DNA of 64,000 nucleotides from Perlabentimonas sp034003245 (GTDB lineage Bacteria; Bacteroidota; Bacteroidia; Bacteroidales; Tenuifilaceae). Both the position numbers and the translations under genes were made by a program. Under the pieces are notes generated by a model that worked only from the letters and a program-made list of their open reading frames with translations, did not search any database and had not been told where the DNA came from. The stretch's first letter is position 1, and every line of letters begins with the position of its first letter. The stretch is taken from contig JAVEYY010000006.1 of the NCBI GenBank assembly GCA_034003245.1, positions 70,432 to 134,431 on the forward strand, given 5' to 3'. Shown one piece after another: positions 36,598 to 45,818 of the stretch.

Positions 36598-37791
36598 TTA
36601 ATTTGTTGACAATTTACGGGCATGATCTATGCTTATCTGCTTCCCATCCTTAAAGGCTACTATAAAAGCATCGGGAAAAACCTCCTTTACTTTCTGGCAG
36701 TACTCACTTATCTCATCGTAGGTGTTTTTGCTACCCACAACATACTTATAAAGCCCATCGACCAAGTACTCCTCCACATTTGGGAAATTCTTGAAAACCG
36801 CTGAAGTTCTAGGTACCGAGTTGCTCGATGCTGTGATCTGAACCTTATACAGAAGTCCTGATTTATCGGCAGGTTTAGCAATGACAACTTCTGGTTTCCA
36901 CTGGCTTGTAACGTTAGTTTCTTGGATTTCGGTTTCTGATTTAATTGAGGAATCGAATCGTGACTCAGCGGTAAATGTACTTCTCGATTCTACCATGTTT
37001 TTATATTCCTTGAATGCACGGAATACCGCAGAGGCTAAATATGTTTGAGCTTCGTGGGTTACCAGATAATCTTCCTCCTTGGGATTACTCAAAAAGCCAA
37101 GTTCAACCAGTACGCTGGGCATGGAGTTTTGCCAAAGCACAAAAAAGCCAGCTTGCTTCACTCCCCTATCGCGCCTGCGGGCGCGTTCGCGAAACTCATC
37201 TTGAATAAGGCTAGCCATATTAAGACTTTGCTCGAGGAATGAGTTTTGAATAAGACTGAAGATGATGAACGACTCGGCCGAATTTGGGTCGTAGCCCTCG
37301 TACTTAGTTGAATAATCCTCCTCGTAAGTAATGACAGCGTTTTCGCGCATGGCTACATCCAAATTACCCTGCGTTTTATGAAGCCCCATCACATAGGTCT
37401 CTGCACCATAGGGCGCTTTACTAGGGTTTGCATTGCAATGAATAGATATAAAAAGATCGGCCCCACTCTCGTTGGCCAATTTGCTACGCATGTCAAGGGG
37501 GACAAAAACGTCGGTTTTGCGGGTGTAAATTACCTCAACATCGGGAAATGCGTTTTCAATATAATTACCTAACTTAAGGCTTACGTTAAGCACGATGTCT
37601 TTCTCCTTCGATTTTCGGCCCATGGCTCCAGTATCTTGACCACCATGACCGGGGTCGATAACAACCTTTTTGAGTTTGTAAATCTCTTGGGTATATGCTG
37701 TAATGTGAAAAAACAATAAAAAAAAACCAATCCATATTAGTACTGGGAAAAAATTCGTTAATTGGAATGTGTATTTATTTACTCTTTGCAT
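36598..37791 (-). CDS. N-acetylmuramoyl-L-alanine amidase (Amidase_3)
   Basis: 397 residues from the ATG at 37791; an in-frame TTG at 37839 would add a charged tail before the signal peptide and is less likely. After a hydrophobic signal (FFPVLIWIGFFLLFFHITAY), the catalytic domain shows the zinc ligands in KKVVIDPGHGGQDTGAMGRK, a Glu in the central region, FISIHCNANPSKAPYGAETY and the catalytic Glu in SVLVELGFLSNPKEEDYL. The C-terminus (LYKVQITASSNSV to the end) looks like a divergent SPOR domain, which binds denuded septal peptidoglycan. This fits an AmiC-like cell-separation enzyme in the periplasm. Divergent from lptD. Confidence 0.93.
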   Translation of the reverse strand: MQRVNKYTFQLTNFFPVLIWIGFFLLFFHITAYTQEIYKLKKVVIDPGHGGQDTGAMGRKSKEKDIVLNVSLKLGNYIENAFPDVEVIYTRKTDVFVPLDMRSKLANESGADLFISIHCNANPSKAPYGAETYVMGLHKTQGNLDVAMRENAVITYEEDYSTKYEGYDPNSAESFIIFSLIQNSFLEQSLNMASLIQDEFRERARRRDRGVKQAGFFVLWQNSMPSVLVELGFLSNPKEEDYLVTHEAQTYLASAVFRAFKEYKNMVESRSTFTAESRFDSSIKSETEIQETNVTSQWKPEVVIAKPADKSGLLYKVQITASSNSVPRTSAVFKNFPNVEEYLVDGLYKYVVGSKNTYDEISEYCQKVKEVFPDAFIVAFKDGKQISIDHARKLSTN

Positions 37792-37871
37792 ATGCTCAAA
37801 GATGGTTTTTTTAGTAGTTTTGGGCTCGAATTCGATCAAAATATCTTACAAAAATAGCACTAAAATTGCAT

Positions 37872-40508
37872 TTGAAGGCTAGCCTTATTTTAATAATTTC
37901 ATTTTTAGCAGTTAATACCGTATATTCAAACACATTAACTGCTATTTCGTTCAATTATTATACCCAACTGCCCGATTCGGTTACAGCAACTCCCGACTCA
38001 TTAGGAGTTGCGACAATCGACACATTGGCATTGCCCATCGATACACTTGCAAAAAAATCGGACTCTCCGTTGGACGACCCTATTTTCAAAGAGTCGAAGG
38101 ACTCGCTGCTATACTCTATTGATGGGAAGAAAGTGTTCCTCTACGGTGACGCCATAGTCAAATATCAAAAGATGGAACTTTCGGCGGCTTACATTGAATA
38201 CGACATGGAAACCGATGTTGTTTTTGCTGAGGGTAGACCCGACTCAACAGGGGCTATTGTTGGAAAACCCATCTTTAAAGAGGGTAATCAAACCTTTAAG
38301 ATGGAGAGCATGCGATATAATTTTAACACAAAGAAAGCCAAAATCTACAGCGTAATAACTGAGGAAGCAGATGGCTTCCTTCACAGTCACGACACCAAAT
38401 TAATGCCCGATAAATCCGTACACGTGTCTGGGGGAAAGTTCACCACCTGCGACCACGAGCACCCTCATTACTACATCTCCATCACCAAGGCGAAACTAAT
38501 CCCCAACAACAAAATAATAACCGGCCCAGCATATCTGATAATTGCCGATGTTCCCTTCCCTCTTATATTACCCTTTGGATTTTTCCCCAGCAAGCGAGAG
38601 CGTTCATCGGGAATTAAGCTACCCAGCTACGGCGAGGAGCAGCGCCGCGGGTTTAAGCTAGAACGGGGGGGGTACTACTTTGGGATTAATGATTATATAG
38701 ATATAGAATTAACTGGCGATATATACTCCAAGGGCTCCTGGGCTACCTACCTGCGAAGCAATTACCGAAAACGATACAAATATTCCGGAAGTCTTTCGTT
38801 TGATATATCGCAATTTGTAGATGGGGAAAAAGGGTTTGACGATTACCGCAAGACAAATTCTTACTGGCTTCGCTGGAGCCACTCACAGGACCCAAAGGCA
38901 AATCCAAACTCCACGTTTCAGGCCAGCGTAAATTTGGGATCGCCAAGTCACAACAGGCTAAACCCCCAAGGAGTTGAAAGTTTCCTGTCCAATCAATTAT
39001 CGTCGAGTATTTCCTACTCAAAAGTTTGGCCGGGCACACCGTTTAGCATGACAGCATCGATGAACCATTCACAGAATAACCTCGATAGTGTTATTACGCT
39101 TGGTCTTCCGAGAATGTCGTTCAACATGAACAGGATATATCCTTTTAAACGCAAGAACAGCATTGGGGCACCTGCCTGGTACGAAAAAATTGGTATCACA
39201 TATACTGCGAGTCTCGACAATTCTGTTACTACACGAACTGACTCATTATTTACCTATAGTACAGTTGAAAAACTTAGAAATGGAATGCAACACCGGATTC
39301 CCATTTCAACCTCATTTAACGTGCTTAACTTTATTACCGTTAGCCCCTCGGCCAACTACTCAGAGAACTGGTACACAAAAACTATCGAAAAAAGATGGGA
39401 TGAGGACGAAAAAAAGGTTGTTACCGAAGATGTAATGGGTTTCAAGCGAGCATACCAATACAATGCATCCGTATCGATGAATACGAAACTATATGGTATG
39501 TATTCTTTCAAATCAACCTCAAAAGTACAAGCCATTAGACATGTAATAAACCCTTCGGTTTCACTCTCGTATCGCCCCGATTTTAGTAACGAAGCCTATG
39601 GTTTTTACAAAAAAGTCCAAACAGACACAACAGGCAACAATTTCAGAGAGTACTCCATTTTTGAGGGAACACTATACGGTGGCCCAGGAGCGGGGAAAAG
39701 CGGAATGGTTAACTTCAACCTTGGCAATAATATAGAGATGAAGGTGCTAAGCGATAAGGATACCACATCGAACACGCGCAAAATTAAGCTAATTGAGGGG
39801 TTAAACTTCAGCACTAGCTACAACATGCTGGCCGATTCCATGCACTGGAGCCCCGTGTCGATGTCGGCCAGAACCTTGCTGTTCGAAAAATTTAACATCA
39901 ATGTTGCAGGTACACTCGATCCATACGCGCTAAACGAAAAAGGGATCAGAGATAAAGAGTTTCAGTTTAGCCAGAACAGGCAGCTTTTCCGACTTACAAA
40001 CTTTAGGGTGGGCATTGGTTTCTCCCTTACCGGGGGCAAAAAAGATTCGGGTGACGAGGATTCTCAAACTTCGAGAACTGGGAGAACAATGGGAAATCCA
40101 AGTTTTGGCAATGGTATGGACGACCCTTTGTTTGGCGATGCCTTAAGTGCAGGCCTGCTCGACGGTGAATATGTTGACTTTGATGTACCTTGGAACCTAC
40201 GGTTAGACTACTCCTTTACCTATTCTAAGCAGCGCTTCGAGCCAACCACCATGCAAACACTCTCCTTCTCGGGCGATGTTAGCCTATCGCCTAAATGGAA
40301 GATTGGGTTTAGGTCGGGGTACGATTTTAAGGGCAAAAAGTTAACCACCACATCTCTAAACTTCTTCCGCGACCTTCACTGCTGGGAGATGAGCCTTTCG
40401 GTGGTTCCAATTGGTTACCTTCGCAGCTTTAGCTTTAAAATCAACGTCAGATCCGGTACGCTTCGCGACCTTCAGCTAACCCGTAGGCAGAGCCATTACG
40501 ACAGATAA
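37872..40508 (+). CDS. lptD: LPS-assembly outer-membrane protein LptD (Bacteroidota type)
   Basis: About 878 residues. The N-terminal OstA/LptA-like domain (DPIFKESKDSLLYSIDGKKV, LYGDAIVKYQKMELSAAYIE, KAKIYSVITEEADGFLHSHD) is followed by the large beta-barrel (PFGFFPSKRERSSGIKLPSY, then many aromatic strands to the end). LptD with LptE inserts LPS into the outer leaflet. No ATG precedes the signal peptide: the frame can begin at TTG 37866 or TTG 37872. The latter gives KASLILIISFLAVNTVYS directly and is preferred. A rare start codon may keep expression low. Divergent from the amidase gene, with 80 bp between starts. Confidence 0.9.
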   Translation: MKASLILIISFLAVNTVYSNTLTAISFNYYTQLPDSVTATPDSLGVATIDTLALPIDTLAKKSDSPLDDPIFKESKDSLLYSIDGKKVFLYGDAIVKYQKMELSAAYIEYDMETDVVFAEGRPDSTGAIVGKPIFKEGNQTFKMESMRYNFNTKKAKIYSVITEEADGFLHSHDTKLMPDKSVHVSGGKFTTCDHEHPHYYISITKAKLIPNNKIITGPAYLIIADVPFPLILPFGFFPSKRERSSGIKLPSYGEEQRRGFKLERGGYYFGINDYIDIELTGDIYSKGSWATYLRSNYRKRYKYSGSLSFDISQFVDGEKGFDDYRKTNSYWLRWSHSQDPKANPNSTFQASVNLGSPSHNRLNPQGVESFLSNQLSSSISYSKVWPGTPFSMTASMNHSQNNLDSVITLGLPRMSFNMNRIYPFKRKNSIGAPAWYEKIGITYTASLDNSVTTRTDSLFTYSTVEKLRNGMQHRIPISTSFNVLNFITVSPSANYSENWYTKTIEKRWDEDEKKVVTEDVMGFKRAYQYNASVSMNTKLYGMYSFKSTSKVQAIRHVINPSVSLSYRPDFSNEAYGFYKKVQTDTTGNNFREYSIFEGTLYGGPGAGKSGMVNFNLGNNIEMKVLSDKDTTSNTRKIKLIEGLNFSTSYNMLADSMHWSPVSMSARTLLFEKFNINVAGTLDPYALNEKGIRDKEFQFSQNRQLFRLTNFRVGIGFSLTGGKKDSGDEDSQTSRTGRTMGNPSFGNGMDDPLFGDALSAGLLDGEYVDFDVPWNLRLDYSFTYSKQRFEPTTMQTLSFSGDVSLSPKWKIGFRSGYDFKGKKLTTTSLNFFRDLHCWEMSLSVVPIGYLRSFSFKINVRSGTLRDLQLTRRQSHYDR

Positions 40509-40511
40509 TTG

Positions 40512-40519
40512 TATCTTTG
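40512..40519 (+). promoter_or_regulatory. -7 element upstream of ridA
   Basis: Exact TATCTTTG just after the lptD stop codon, 115 bp before the ridA ATG. No clear -33 TTG is seen, so the promoter assignment is moderate. Confidence 0.45.
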
Positions 40520-40633
40520 ATGTAGCATTACGTTCTTTCAAGTATACTTTATTGCATGAAACGCAATTACCCTAACAAGTTGACATTAAAACCTTTTTAT
40601 ACAACAACTTTTAATCACCTAATATTAATACAG

Positions 40634-41011
40634 ATGAAAAAGATAATCAACACCAACAAAGCACCCAAGGCAGTAGGGCCATACAGCCAGGCAGTAGAGG
40701 CTGGGGGACTAGTATTTATTTCTGGACAAATTCCCATTGTTCCCGAAACTGGAAAAATTATTGAGGGAGGAATTGCTGAGCAAACTGAGCAGGTTCTTAA
40801 AAATATTGGTGCAATATTGGCCGAAGCTGGTCTTACCTATGCCAATGTAATAAAAACCACATGTCTTCTAAACGATATGGACAACTTTGCACCAATGAAT
40901 CAAGTGTATGCCAAGTACTTTACTGAGAATATGCCAGCTCGAGCAGCTTACGGAGTTGTTAAACTTCCATTAGGTGTACTTATTGAGATTGAGTCGATTG
41001 CCGTTCGATAA
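40634..41011 (+). CDS. ridA: RidA family enamine/imine deaminase
   Basis: 125 residues from the ATG at 40634; an upstream in-frame ATG at 40556 would add 26 residues not seen in the family. The whole protein matches RidA: NTNKAPKAVGPYSQAVEAGG, VFISGQIPIVPETGKIIEGG, ANVIKTTCLLNDMDNFAPMN, and the C-terminal PARAAYGVVKLPLGVLIEIE with the substrate-binding Arg. RidA hydrolyses reactive 2-aminoacrylate and related enamines from PLP enzymes in the cytosol, releasing ammonia. It ends before a bidirectional terminator shared with the ribosomal-protein operon. Confidence 0.96.
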   Translation: MKKIINTNKAPKAVGPYSQAVEAGGLVFISGQIPIVPETGKIIEGGIAEQTEQVLKNIGAILAEAGLTYANVIKTTCLLNDMDNFAPMNQVYAKYFTENMPARAAYGVVKLPLGVLIEIESIAVR

Positions 41012-41032
41012 TCAGCTATAATGACTAGTATA

Positions 41033-41065
41033 AAAAAAGCCTCGAAATTCGAGGCTTCTTTATTT
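41033..41065. terminator. Bidirectional terminator between ridA and rplI
   Basis: Stem GCCTCG / CGAGGC (extendable toward the centre) with A- and T-rich flanks on both sides, located between the convergent stop codons of ridA and rplI. Confidence 0.88.
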
Positions 41066-41082
41066 TCTATTGTATTGGGGAA

Positions 41083-41529
41083 TTATTCGGCTATAACCTC
41101 AAAATCGATGCTAACCTTCACCTCACGGTGCAGTTTAATCTCGGCAGTGTATGAGCCAACTTCTTTTACCTGATCTTCCTTAATAGAGATATTCTTCCTG
41201 TCGATTTCAAACCCTTTCTCCTGAAGCGACTCGGCAATCTGAATTGTATTAACAGAACCGAAGATCTTGCCAGTTGAGCTGGTTTTTGCACCAATAGTAA
41301 GCTTAATTCCCTCTAACTTCTTAGCAATTACCTCAGCATCGGCCTTAATTTTAGCCTCTTTGTGAGCCCTTTGCTTGATGTTCTCGGCATGTACCTTTTT
41401 AGCCGACTCAGTGGCAGCCACGGCCATGCCGTTAGGAATTAAGTAGTTTCGTCCGTAACCGTTCTTCACGTTTACGATATCATCTTTATGCCCCAAGTTG
41501 GCAACATCTTGTTTAAGTATAATTTCCAT
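41083..41529 (-). CDS. rplI: 50S ribosomal protein L9
   Basis: 148 residues, full length. The N-terminal domain MEIILKQDVANLGHKDDIVN and VKNGYGRNYLIPNGMAVAAT carries the L9 signature GYGRNYLIPxGxA. The long connecting helix and the C-terminal domain (AKTSSTGKIFGSVNTIQIAE) follow. L9 binds domain V of 23S rRNA. It is the last gene of rpsF-rpsR-rplI, 16 bp after rpsR. Confidence 0.98.
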   Translation of the reverse strand: MEIILKQDVANLGHKDDIVNVKNGYGRNYLIPNGMAVAATESAKKVHAENIKQRAHKEAKIKADAEVIAKKLEGIKLTIGAKTSSTGKIFGSVNTIQIAESLQEKGFEIDRKNISIKEDQVKEVGSYTAEIKLHREVKVSIDFEVIAE

Positions 41530-41545
41530 CGCGTTGTTCTCCTGA

Positions 41546-41815
41546 TTATTTCAACAAATCGGTTACAAATGGCAGTAAAGCCAAGTGGCGTGCCCTTTTA
41601 ACAGCGGTGGCAACTTTACGCTGATATTTAAGTGACGTTCCGGTTAGGCGGCGGGGAAGAATACGCCCCTGCTCGTTAAGGAACTTCTTAAGGAACTCGG
41701 GATCCTTATAATCGATGTACTTAATCCTGTTCTTCTTGAAACGGCAGTACTTCTTCTTCTTGATATCAACGGTTGGGGGTGTTAGATATCTGATCTCACT
41801 CTGATTCTGGCTCAT
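41546..41815 (-). CDS. rpsR: 30S ribosomal protein S18
   Basis: 89 residues. The core matches S18: KYCRFKKNRIKYIDYKDPEF, LKKFLNEQGRILPRRLTGTS, LKYQRKVATAVKRARHLALL, PFVTDL. S18 heterodimerises with S6 on the 30S platform, consistent with its position 3 bp after rpsF. No ssb gene lies between, unlike in many other bacteria. Confidence 0.98.
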   Translation of the reverse strand: MSQNQSEIRYLTPPTVDIKKKKYCRFKKNRIKYIDYKDPEFLKKFLNEQGRILPRRLTGTSLKYQRKVATAVKRARHLALLPFVTDLLK

Positions 41816-41818
41816 GGT

Positions 41819-42169
41819 TTACTCCTCCTTCTTTTGTTGTTCAACCTTCGATCTTTTCTTCTGAGCATACTCAACGGCATGCTTCTCCATGCGGAATGTT
41901 AGGAAACGAATCACGCGCTCGTCGCGGCGATACTGAGTCTCTAACTTGTCAATTAGATCACCTGGAGCCTTAAACTCGATGAGGTAGTAAAATCCGGTGG
42001 ATTTTTTCTGAATGGGGTAGGCCAATTTTTTTAGTCCCCAGTTCTCTTCGTGTACAATCTCACCGCCATTGCCGGTGATGACACCTTTGAACTTGTCAAC
42101 CGCTTCCTTCATCTGGGCCTCAGACAAAACGGGAGTAGCTATGAAAACGGTTTCGTACTGATTCAACAT
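41819..42169 (-). CDS. rpsF: 30S ribosomal protein S6
   Basis: 116 residues. S6 features: YETVFIATPVLSEAQMKEAV, GGEIVHEENWGLKKLAYPIQ, KKSTGFYYLIEFKAPGDLID, and RRDERVIRFLTFRMEKHAVE, with the usual charged tail. First gene of the rpsF-rpsR-rplI operon. The ~150 bp upstream, shared with the divergent ferredoxin gene at 42317, should carry the promoter; S6-S18 autoregulatory leaders are known in other phyla, but I could not identify one here. Confidence 0.98.
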   Translation of the reverse strand: MLNQYETVFIATPVLSEAQMKEAVDKFKGVITGNGGEIVHEENWGLKKLAYPIQKKSTGFYYLIEFKAPGDLIDKLETQYRRDERVIRFLTFRMEKHAVEYAQKKRSKVEQQKKEE

Positions 42170-42316
42170 AATTTAATTTATTTAGTTAAAAAATACAATT
42201 AGCCCGCAAAAGTACATCTTTTTAGAATTATAGCAAAAGATTTTTGGCATTTTTTTGAGTGGTTTGCATTTACTATTATTGCAGCTGTAGAACCGATTAC
42301 TCAACTAATAATCCGC

Positions 42317-42538
42317 ATGGTTAATCAACAAAAATATATTTGCGAATGCAAAGCTGTTACCCAACGCGAAATAATTACCGCAATCCGAAGAAAAGGGGCA
42401 AGAACCCTTTTAGATGTTCAAAACCTCACCAAAGCATCAACGGGGTGTAGTAGATGCAAAACAGTGGTTAATGATATTGTTGATAAGGAAATGTCAAAAC
42501 TTCGAGACCAAGGAATGCAGCTGAGAATCGATTTTTAG
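42317..42538 (+). CDS. BFD-like [2Fe-2S] protein
   Basis: 73 residues with four cysteines in the BFD pattern: YICECKAVTQREI (C-x-C) and ASTGCSRCKTVVND (C-x-x-C), spaced about 33 residues. This is the fold of bacterioferritin-associated ferredoxin and of the Fer2_BFD domain of NirB/NifU-type proteins. As a free small protein it may deliver electrons for iron release from a ferritin, but no ferritin gene is in the window. The stop codon is only 2 bp from that of the convergent gene at 42541. Confidence 0.88.
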   Translation: MVNQQKYICECKAVTQREIITAIRRKGARTLLDVQNLTKASTGCSRCKTVVNDIVDKEMSKLRDQGMQLRIDF

Positions 42539-42540
42539 CT

Positions 42541-43413
42541 CTACGTTTTGACCAGCACGTCGAGAAATGTCTTGATGTCATTCATCTTTGATGTTTGGCC
42601 AACTTTCTGGTAGGAAATCACTAAGCTACTTACCAGCTGCGAAATAGCGGTTCTATTTGTACAGGGATAATAGTACTCCGGTTTTGAGGTAATGCTATTA
42701 TGCTCTAAAAACTGATCAATCTCCTTGCGCCCTAAAACAGAGCCTTGGTTAAAAGGATTGACGTAGAAAAGTATGGTAGGGTTAATCGCATCGTCCTGAA
42801 TGGTGTTCTGATATCGATCCTTGAATGCAACCAGAAAATTTCGGGGCAAACTTACCGGATAAATGGGTAAACCAAGCCGCTGGGCAATAAGCGAGTATAA
42901 TATTGAGATTAGAACTGGCCCGCCCTTTTTTGTCTCAATTAGCTGGTTTATGAAATGATTATGTGGGGCAAAAAAGTTTTCGGCATTACCGCTAAACCCA
43001 CATACACCAAATACAATATGGTTAAGAACCTTAACTTTTTCGAGAGGAGTTAAGCTCTCGTTAAGCTCATTCCAAACCTTTTGCTTTATTTTGTCAATGT
43101 AGTTATCAATTACTTCGAATTCCACATCGGGGTACTGATACTGCGAAATGAAAACAATTCCCTGAAGTAAATCCTTACACCCTGTCTCAACCCAGTGCTG
43201 AAGATTTTGCCGAGTATTGTTAAACTGAATCTGGTGGAGAATATCCTCGACCCGCTGCTGAAGAATTTCGCTACTTGATGTTTTCCAAGCCTGCTCAAGG
43301 AGAGGAATAAGATCCAAACCTTCGGTAACCAGCTTATTTGAAATTGTCTGGTAAACCTCGTAGTCAGGATCTTCGAGCAGCGCAACTAGGGCTGCAAACT
43401 CCTTGGGTCTCAT
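42541..43413 (-). CDS. SirB1-like transglutaminase-fold protein
   Basis: 290 residues from the ATG at 43413 (a TTG precedes it). The central region FFAPHNHFINQLIETKKGGP followed by VLISILYSLIAQRLGLPIYP and VSLPRNFLVAFKD is the SirB1_N/Transglut_core2 pattern. This has the Asn-rich start, the G-x-P-x-x-L-x-x-x-Y helix and the conserved PxNFLV-like segment. The catalytic Cys of true transglutaminases is replaced (GGPVLIS), as is usual in this family, so it is probably non-enzymatic. An N-terminal HEAT-like helical part precedes it. Followed on the same strand by nothing close; the purine/pyrimidine phosphorylase gene lies 15 bp upstream. Confidence 0.85.
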   Translation of the reverse strand: MRPKEFAALVALLEDPDYEVYQTISNKLVTEGLDLIPLLEQAWKTSSSEILQQRVEDILHQIQFNNTRQNLQHWVETGCKDLLQGIVFISQYQYPDVEFEVIDNYIDKIKQKVWNELNESLTPLEKVKVLNHIVFGVCGFSGNAENFFAPHNHFINQLIETKKGGPVLISILYSLIAQRLGLPIYPVSLPRNFLVAFKDRYQNTIQDDAINPTILFYVNPFNQGSVLGRKEIDQFLEHNSITSKPEYYYPCTNRTAISQLVSSLVISYQKVGQTSKMNDIKTFLDVLVKT

Positions 43414-43428
43414 CAATAAATATATGGT

Positions 43429-44301
43429 TTACCGGGTTAAGCGATTTAAAGTCTCCTCAATTAACCTTTTAATATGTGGCTTATAGTCGGCCGAAGCAGT
43501 TTTATTAACCCTATTGGCAATTATGGCGCAAATTGTAATGGATTTGTGACCAAGCAGCAACGACAGCCCATTGATTGCCGAGCTCTCCATTTCGAAATTT
43601 GTAATGCGCTTGCCCTTGTATACAAACGTTTCGATGCTATGGTTTAGGCTGCTATCGGCTAGTGGTAAACGCAAAACGCGTCCTTGTGGACCGTAAAATC
43701 CAGGGGCCGAAATGGTGATACCCTCGGTGGCAATATCCTTAAATAGGGCTACCAGCTCGGGTGATGAATTCACAAAATATGGTTTTGCGCAAAGGGTATT
43801 CCACTTGGTATGCTCAACAAATGCGGCTTCCATGGCCAAATCGCTAATCGAATTGCGCCCTTTATAAAAGTTCAGTAGTCCATCAAAGCCAATGGCTATG
43901 TCTGTTAAAACGAAACTATCAACTTCAATATCGGCTTGCAATGCGCCAGATGTTCCCAAACGCACAATGGTTAGTTGTTTCTTCTCCTCCTTTTCCTGTC
44001 GGGTTTGTAGGTCGATATTAACCAACGCATCCAACTCATTAACAACTATATCGATATTATCGGTACCAATGCCCGTGGAGATAACGCTAATGCGTTTGCC
44101 GTTGAAATATCCTGTAACCGTTTTGAATTCGCGATTCGAAACGGTAAACTCAATCTTCTCGAAAAACGACGCCACGGTGTCAACCCTACCTGGATCACCA
44201 ACAAGGATAATGGTCTCCGAAATATCCTGAGGGCGGAGGTGCAGGTGAAAAATACTTCCGTTCGGGTTGATTATCAGCTCCGATGGTTCAATAATTCTCA
44301 T
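43429..44301 (-). CDS. Nucleoside phosphorylase (uridine-phosphorylase-like)
   Basis: 290 residues of the PNP/UDP family I fold: ETIILVGDPGRVDTVASFFE (phosphate loop GDPGR), VISTGIGTDNIDIVVNELDA (STGIG), LTIVRLGTSGALQADIEVDS (RxGTSGxL), and ITNFEMESSAINGLSLLLGH (the MES motif for ribose binding). These residues fit phosphorolysis of uridine or a related nucleoside in salvage. The N-terminal ~25 residues are longer than in E. coli Udp. Transcribed together with, and 15 bp before, the SirB1-like gene. Confidence 0.92.
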   Translation of the reverse strand: MRIIEPSELIINPNGSIFHLHLRPQDISETIILVGDPGRVDTVASFFEKIEFTVSNREFKTVTGYFNGKRISVISTGIGTDNIDIVVNELDALVNIDLQTRQEKEEKKQLTIVRLGTSGALQADIEVDSFVLTDIAIGFDGLLNFYKGRNSISDLAMEAAFVEHTKWNTLCAKPYFVNSSPELVALFKDIATEGITISAPGFYGPQGRVLRLPLADSSLNHSIETFVYKGKRITNFEMESSAINGLSLLLGHKSITICAIIANRVNKTASADYKPHIKRLIEETLNRLTR

Positions 44302-44455
44302 ATTTTACTGTTTTTTGAAAGTGCTAATGTAAAACAAAAATTAGCAACAATGTGAAATTTTTCCCCACTTTTTGATAACAGGAGGTTAATAACTATGGGC
44401 ATTTCACACTACATCAACCACTTATATCATTACCCGTAAATCCCCAGAAAAAGCA

Positions 44456-44463
44456 TATCTTTG
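44456..44463 (+). promoter_or_regulatory. -7 element upstream of the prohibitin-like gene
   Basis: Exact TATCTTTG, 51 bp before the ATG at 44514. A -33 element is not obvious. Confidence 0.5.
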
Positions 44464-44513
44464 TAGATAGAAATAATCGATAATGTTAATCGTTAACTAA
44501 AACAATAAAAACA

Positions 44514-45326
44514 ATGAAACAGAAACAAGTCATCATCATTATTGGGATTATAGCCTTAGTTGTTGTACTCCTTTTCAGCAGCCGAATGTTTTACATTATC
44601 CAGCCAGGTGAGCGTGGGCTAATTTTCCGACCTTTTACCAGCGGACTTGACAAGGATAACATTCATCTACCCGGATTTCAGGTGGTTGCACCATGGAATG
44701 ACCTTTTTATTTACGATGTGAAAGAGCAAAAAGCCGAGGAAACAATGGATGTGCTTGACAAAAGTGGGTTAAAGGTTATTATCGATGTGTCGGTTCGTTT
44801 TAACCCCATTTACGATCAAATTGGATCACTTCACGAAGTTTTTGGAAAGTACTACATTAACCAGCTGGTAATCCCTGAGGTTCGGTCATCGGTTCGTCAA
44901 GTGGCTGGTCGCTATACTGCCGAGGAAACATACTCTACCAAGCGAAGCGAGGTTGAGCAAACCATAATTGCCGAAACCAACAAGATTTTGGGTGAGAACT
45001 TTATCGACATGCGTGCTCTACTTATCCGCAGCATTAACCTACCAACGCAAATTCAACAGGCCATCGAAAACAAGCTTACCCAAGAACAGGAAGCACTTGC
45101 TTACCAGTTTAAGCTGGAAAAGGAACGAAGTGAGGCTGAGCGTAGAAGAATTGCGGCTGAGGGTGAATCGCGTGCAAACCAAATTATCAACAACAGCCTA
45201 ACCAACAACCTACTCAAAATGAGAGGTATTGAAGCAACTGCCGAATTGGCAAAATCGCCGAACACCAAGGTAATAGTGGTGGGTAGTGGAAAGGATGGAT
45301 TACCAATTATATTAGGTGGTAACTAA
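44514..45326 (+). CDS. Prohibitin / SPFH-domain membrane protein
   Basis: 270 residues. One N-terminal membrane helix (VIIIIGIIALVVVLLFSSRM), then the SPFH domain with IIQPGERGLIFRPFTSGL, HLPGFQVVAPWNDLFIYDVK, VIIDVSVRFNPI and LVIPEVRSSVRQVAGRYTAE. A coiled coil of the type KLEKERSEAERRRIAAEGES and SLTNNLLKMRGIEATAELAK follows. Such proteins form ring-shaped scaffolds in the membrane and modulate proteases such as FtsH. The DUF4293 gene follows 21 bp downstream and is probably co-transcribed. Confidence 0.94.
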   Translation: MKQKQVIIIIGIIALVVVLLFSSRMFYIIQPGERGLIFRPFTSGLDKDNIHLPGFQVVAPWNDLFIYDVKEQKAEETMDVLDKSGLKVIIDVSVRFNPIYDQIGSLHEVFGKYYINQLVIPEVRSSVRQVAGRYTAEETYSTKRSEVEQTIIAETNKILGENFIDMRALLIRSINLPTQIQQAIENKLTQEQEALAYQFKLEKERSEAERRRIAAEGESRANQIINNSLTNNLLKMRGIEATAELAKSPNTKVIVVGSGKDGLPIILGGN

Positions 45327-45347
45327 TCAAAAAAAGTGAATTAGAGT

Positions 45348-45809
45348 ATGATTCAAAGAATTCAAACGGCTTTCCTTATCATTGCCACTATACTGCTGGT
45401 TTTTATGGTATTTATGCCCGTTGCCAGTGTGGTACGACCAACCGATGAGGTGGTATTCGAACTTGGATTTAAGGGTTTAGAAAGTGCAGATGGCGTAAAA
45501 GAGCCGTTTACCTCCTACCCTATGTCGATACTTGTTCTGATTTGCCTTGCTATTTGCATAACAACTATATTCCTTTTCAAGCGGAGAATGCTTCAAATTC
45601 GTCTTTGCGTGGTAAATATTGTACTTTTACTAGGCCTTCAAGGTTTGGTTTACTACTTTGCCAAGGCGGCTCAATCGTCAATTGACGGCAACTTATCATT
45701 CTCGCTACTATTTGTATTTCCCTTGATTTCAGCAATTCTCGTTTTTCTTGCCCTTAGGGCAGTTGCCCGCGATGAGGCGCTGGTGAGGAGTTTGGATAGG
45801 TTGAGGTAG
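45348..45809 (+). CDS. DUF4293 family membrane protein
   Basis: 153 residues with four membrane helices (about 5-25, 50-72, 79-102, 112-133). The start MIQRIQTAFLIIATILLVFM is characteristic of the Bacteroidota-restricted DUF4293 family. Function unknown. Second gene of the likely 44514-45809 unit. Confidence 0.9.
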   Translation: MIQRIQTAFLIIATILLVFMVFMPVASVVRPTDEVVFELGFKGLESADGVKEPFTSYPMSILVLICLAICITTIFLFKRRMLQIRLCVVNIVLLLGLQGLVYYFAKAAQSSIDGNLSFSLLFVFPLISAILVFLALRAVARDEALVRSLDRLR

Positions 45810-45818
45810 GGAGTTGGG

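Noticed and set aside
44311..44325. Reverse-strand CACTTTCAAA half-site upstream of the nucleoside phosphorylase
   Set aside because: Single half-site only; no partner at 21 bp.
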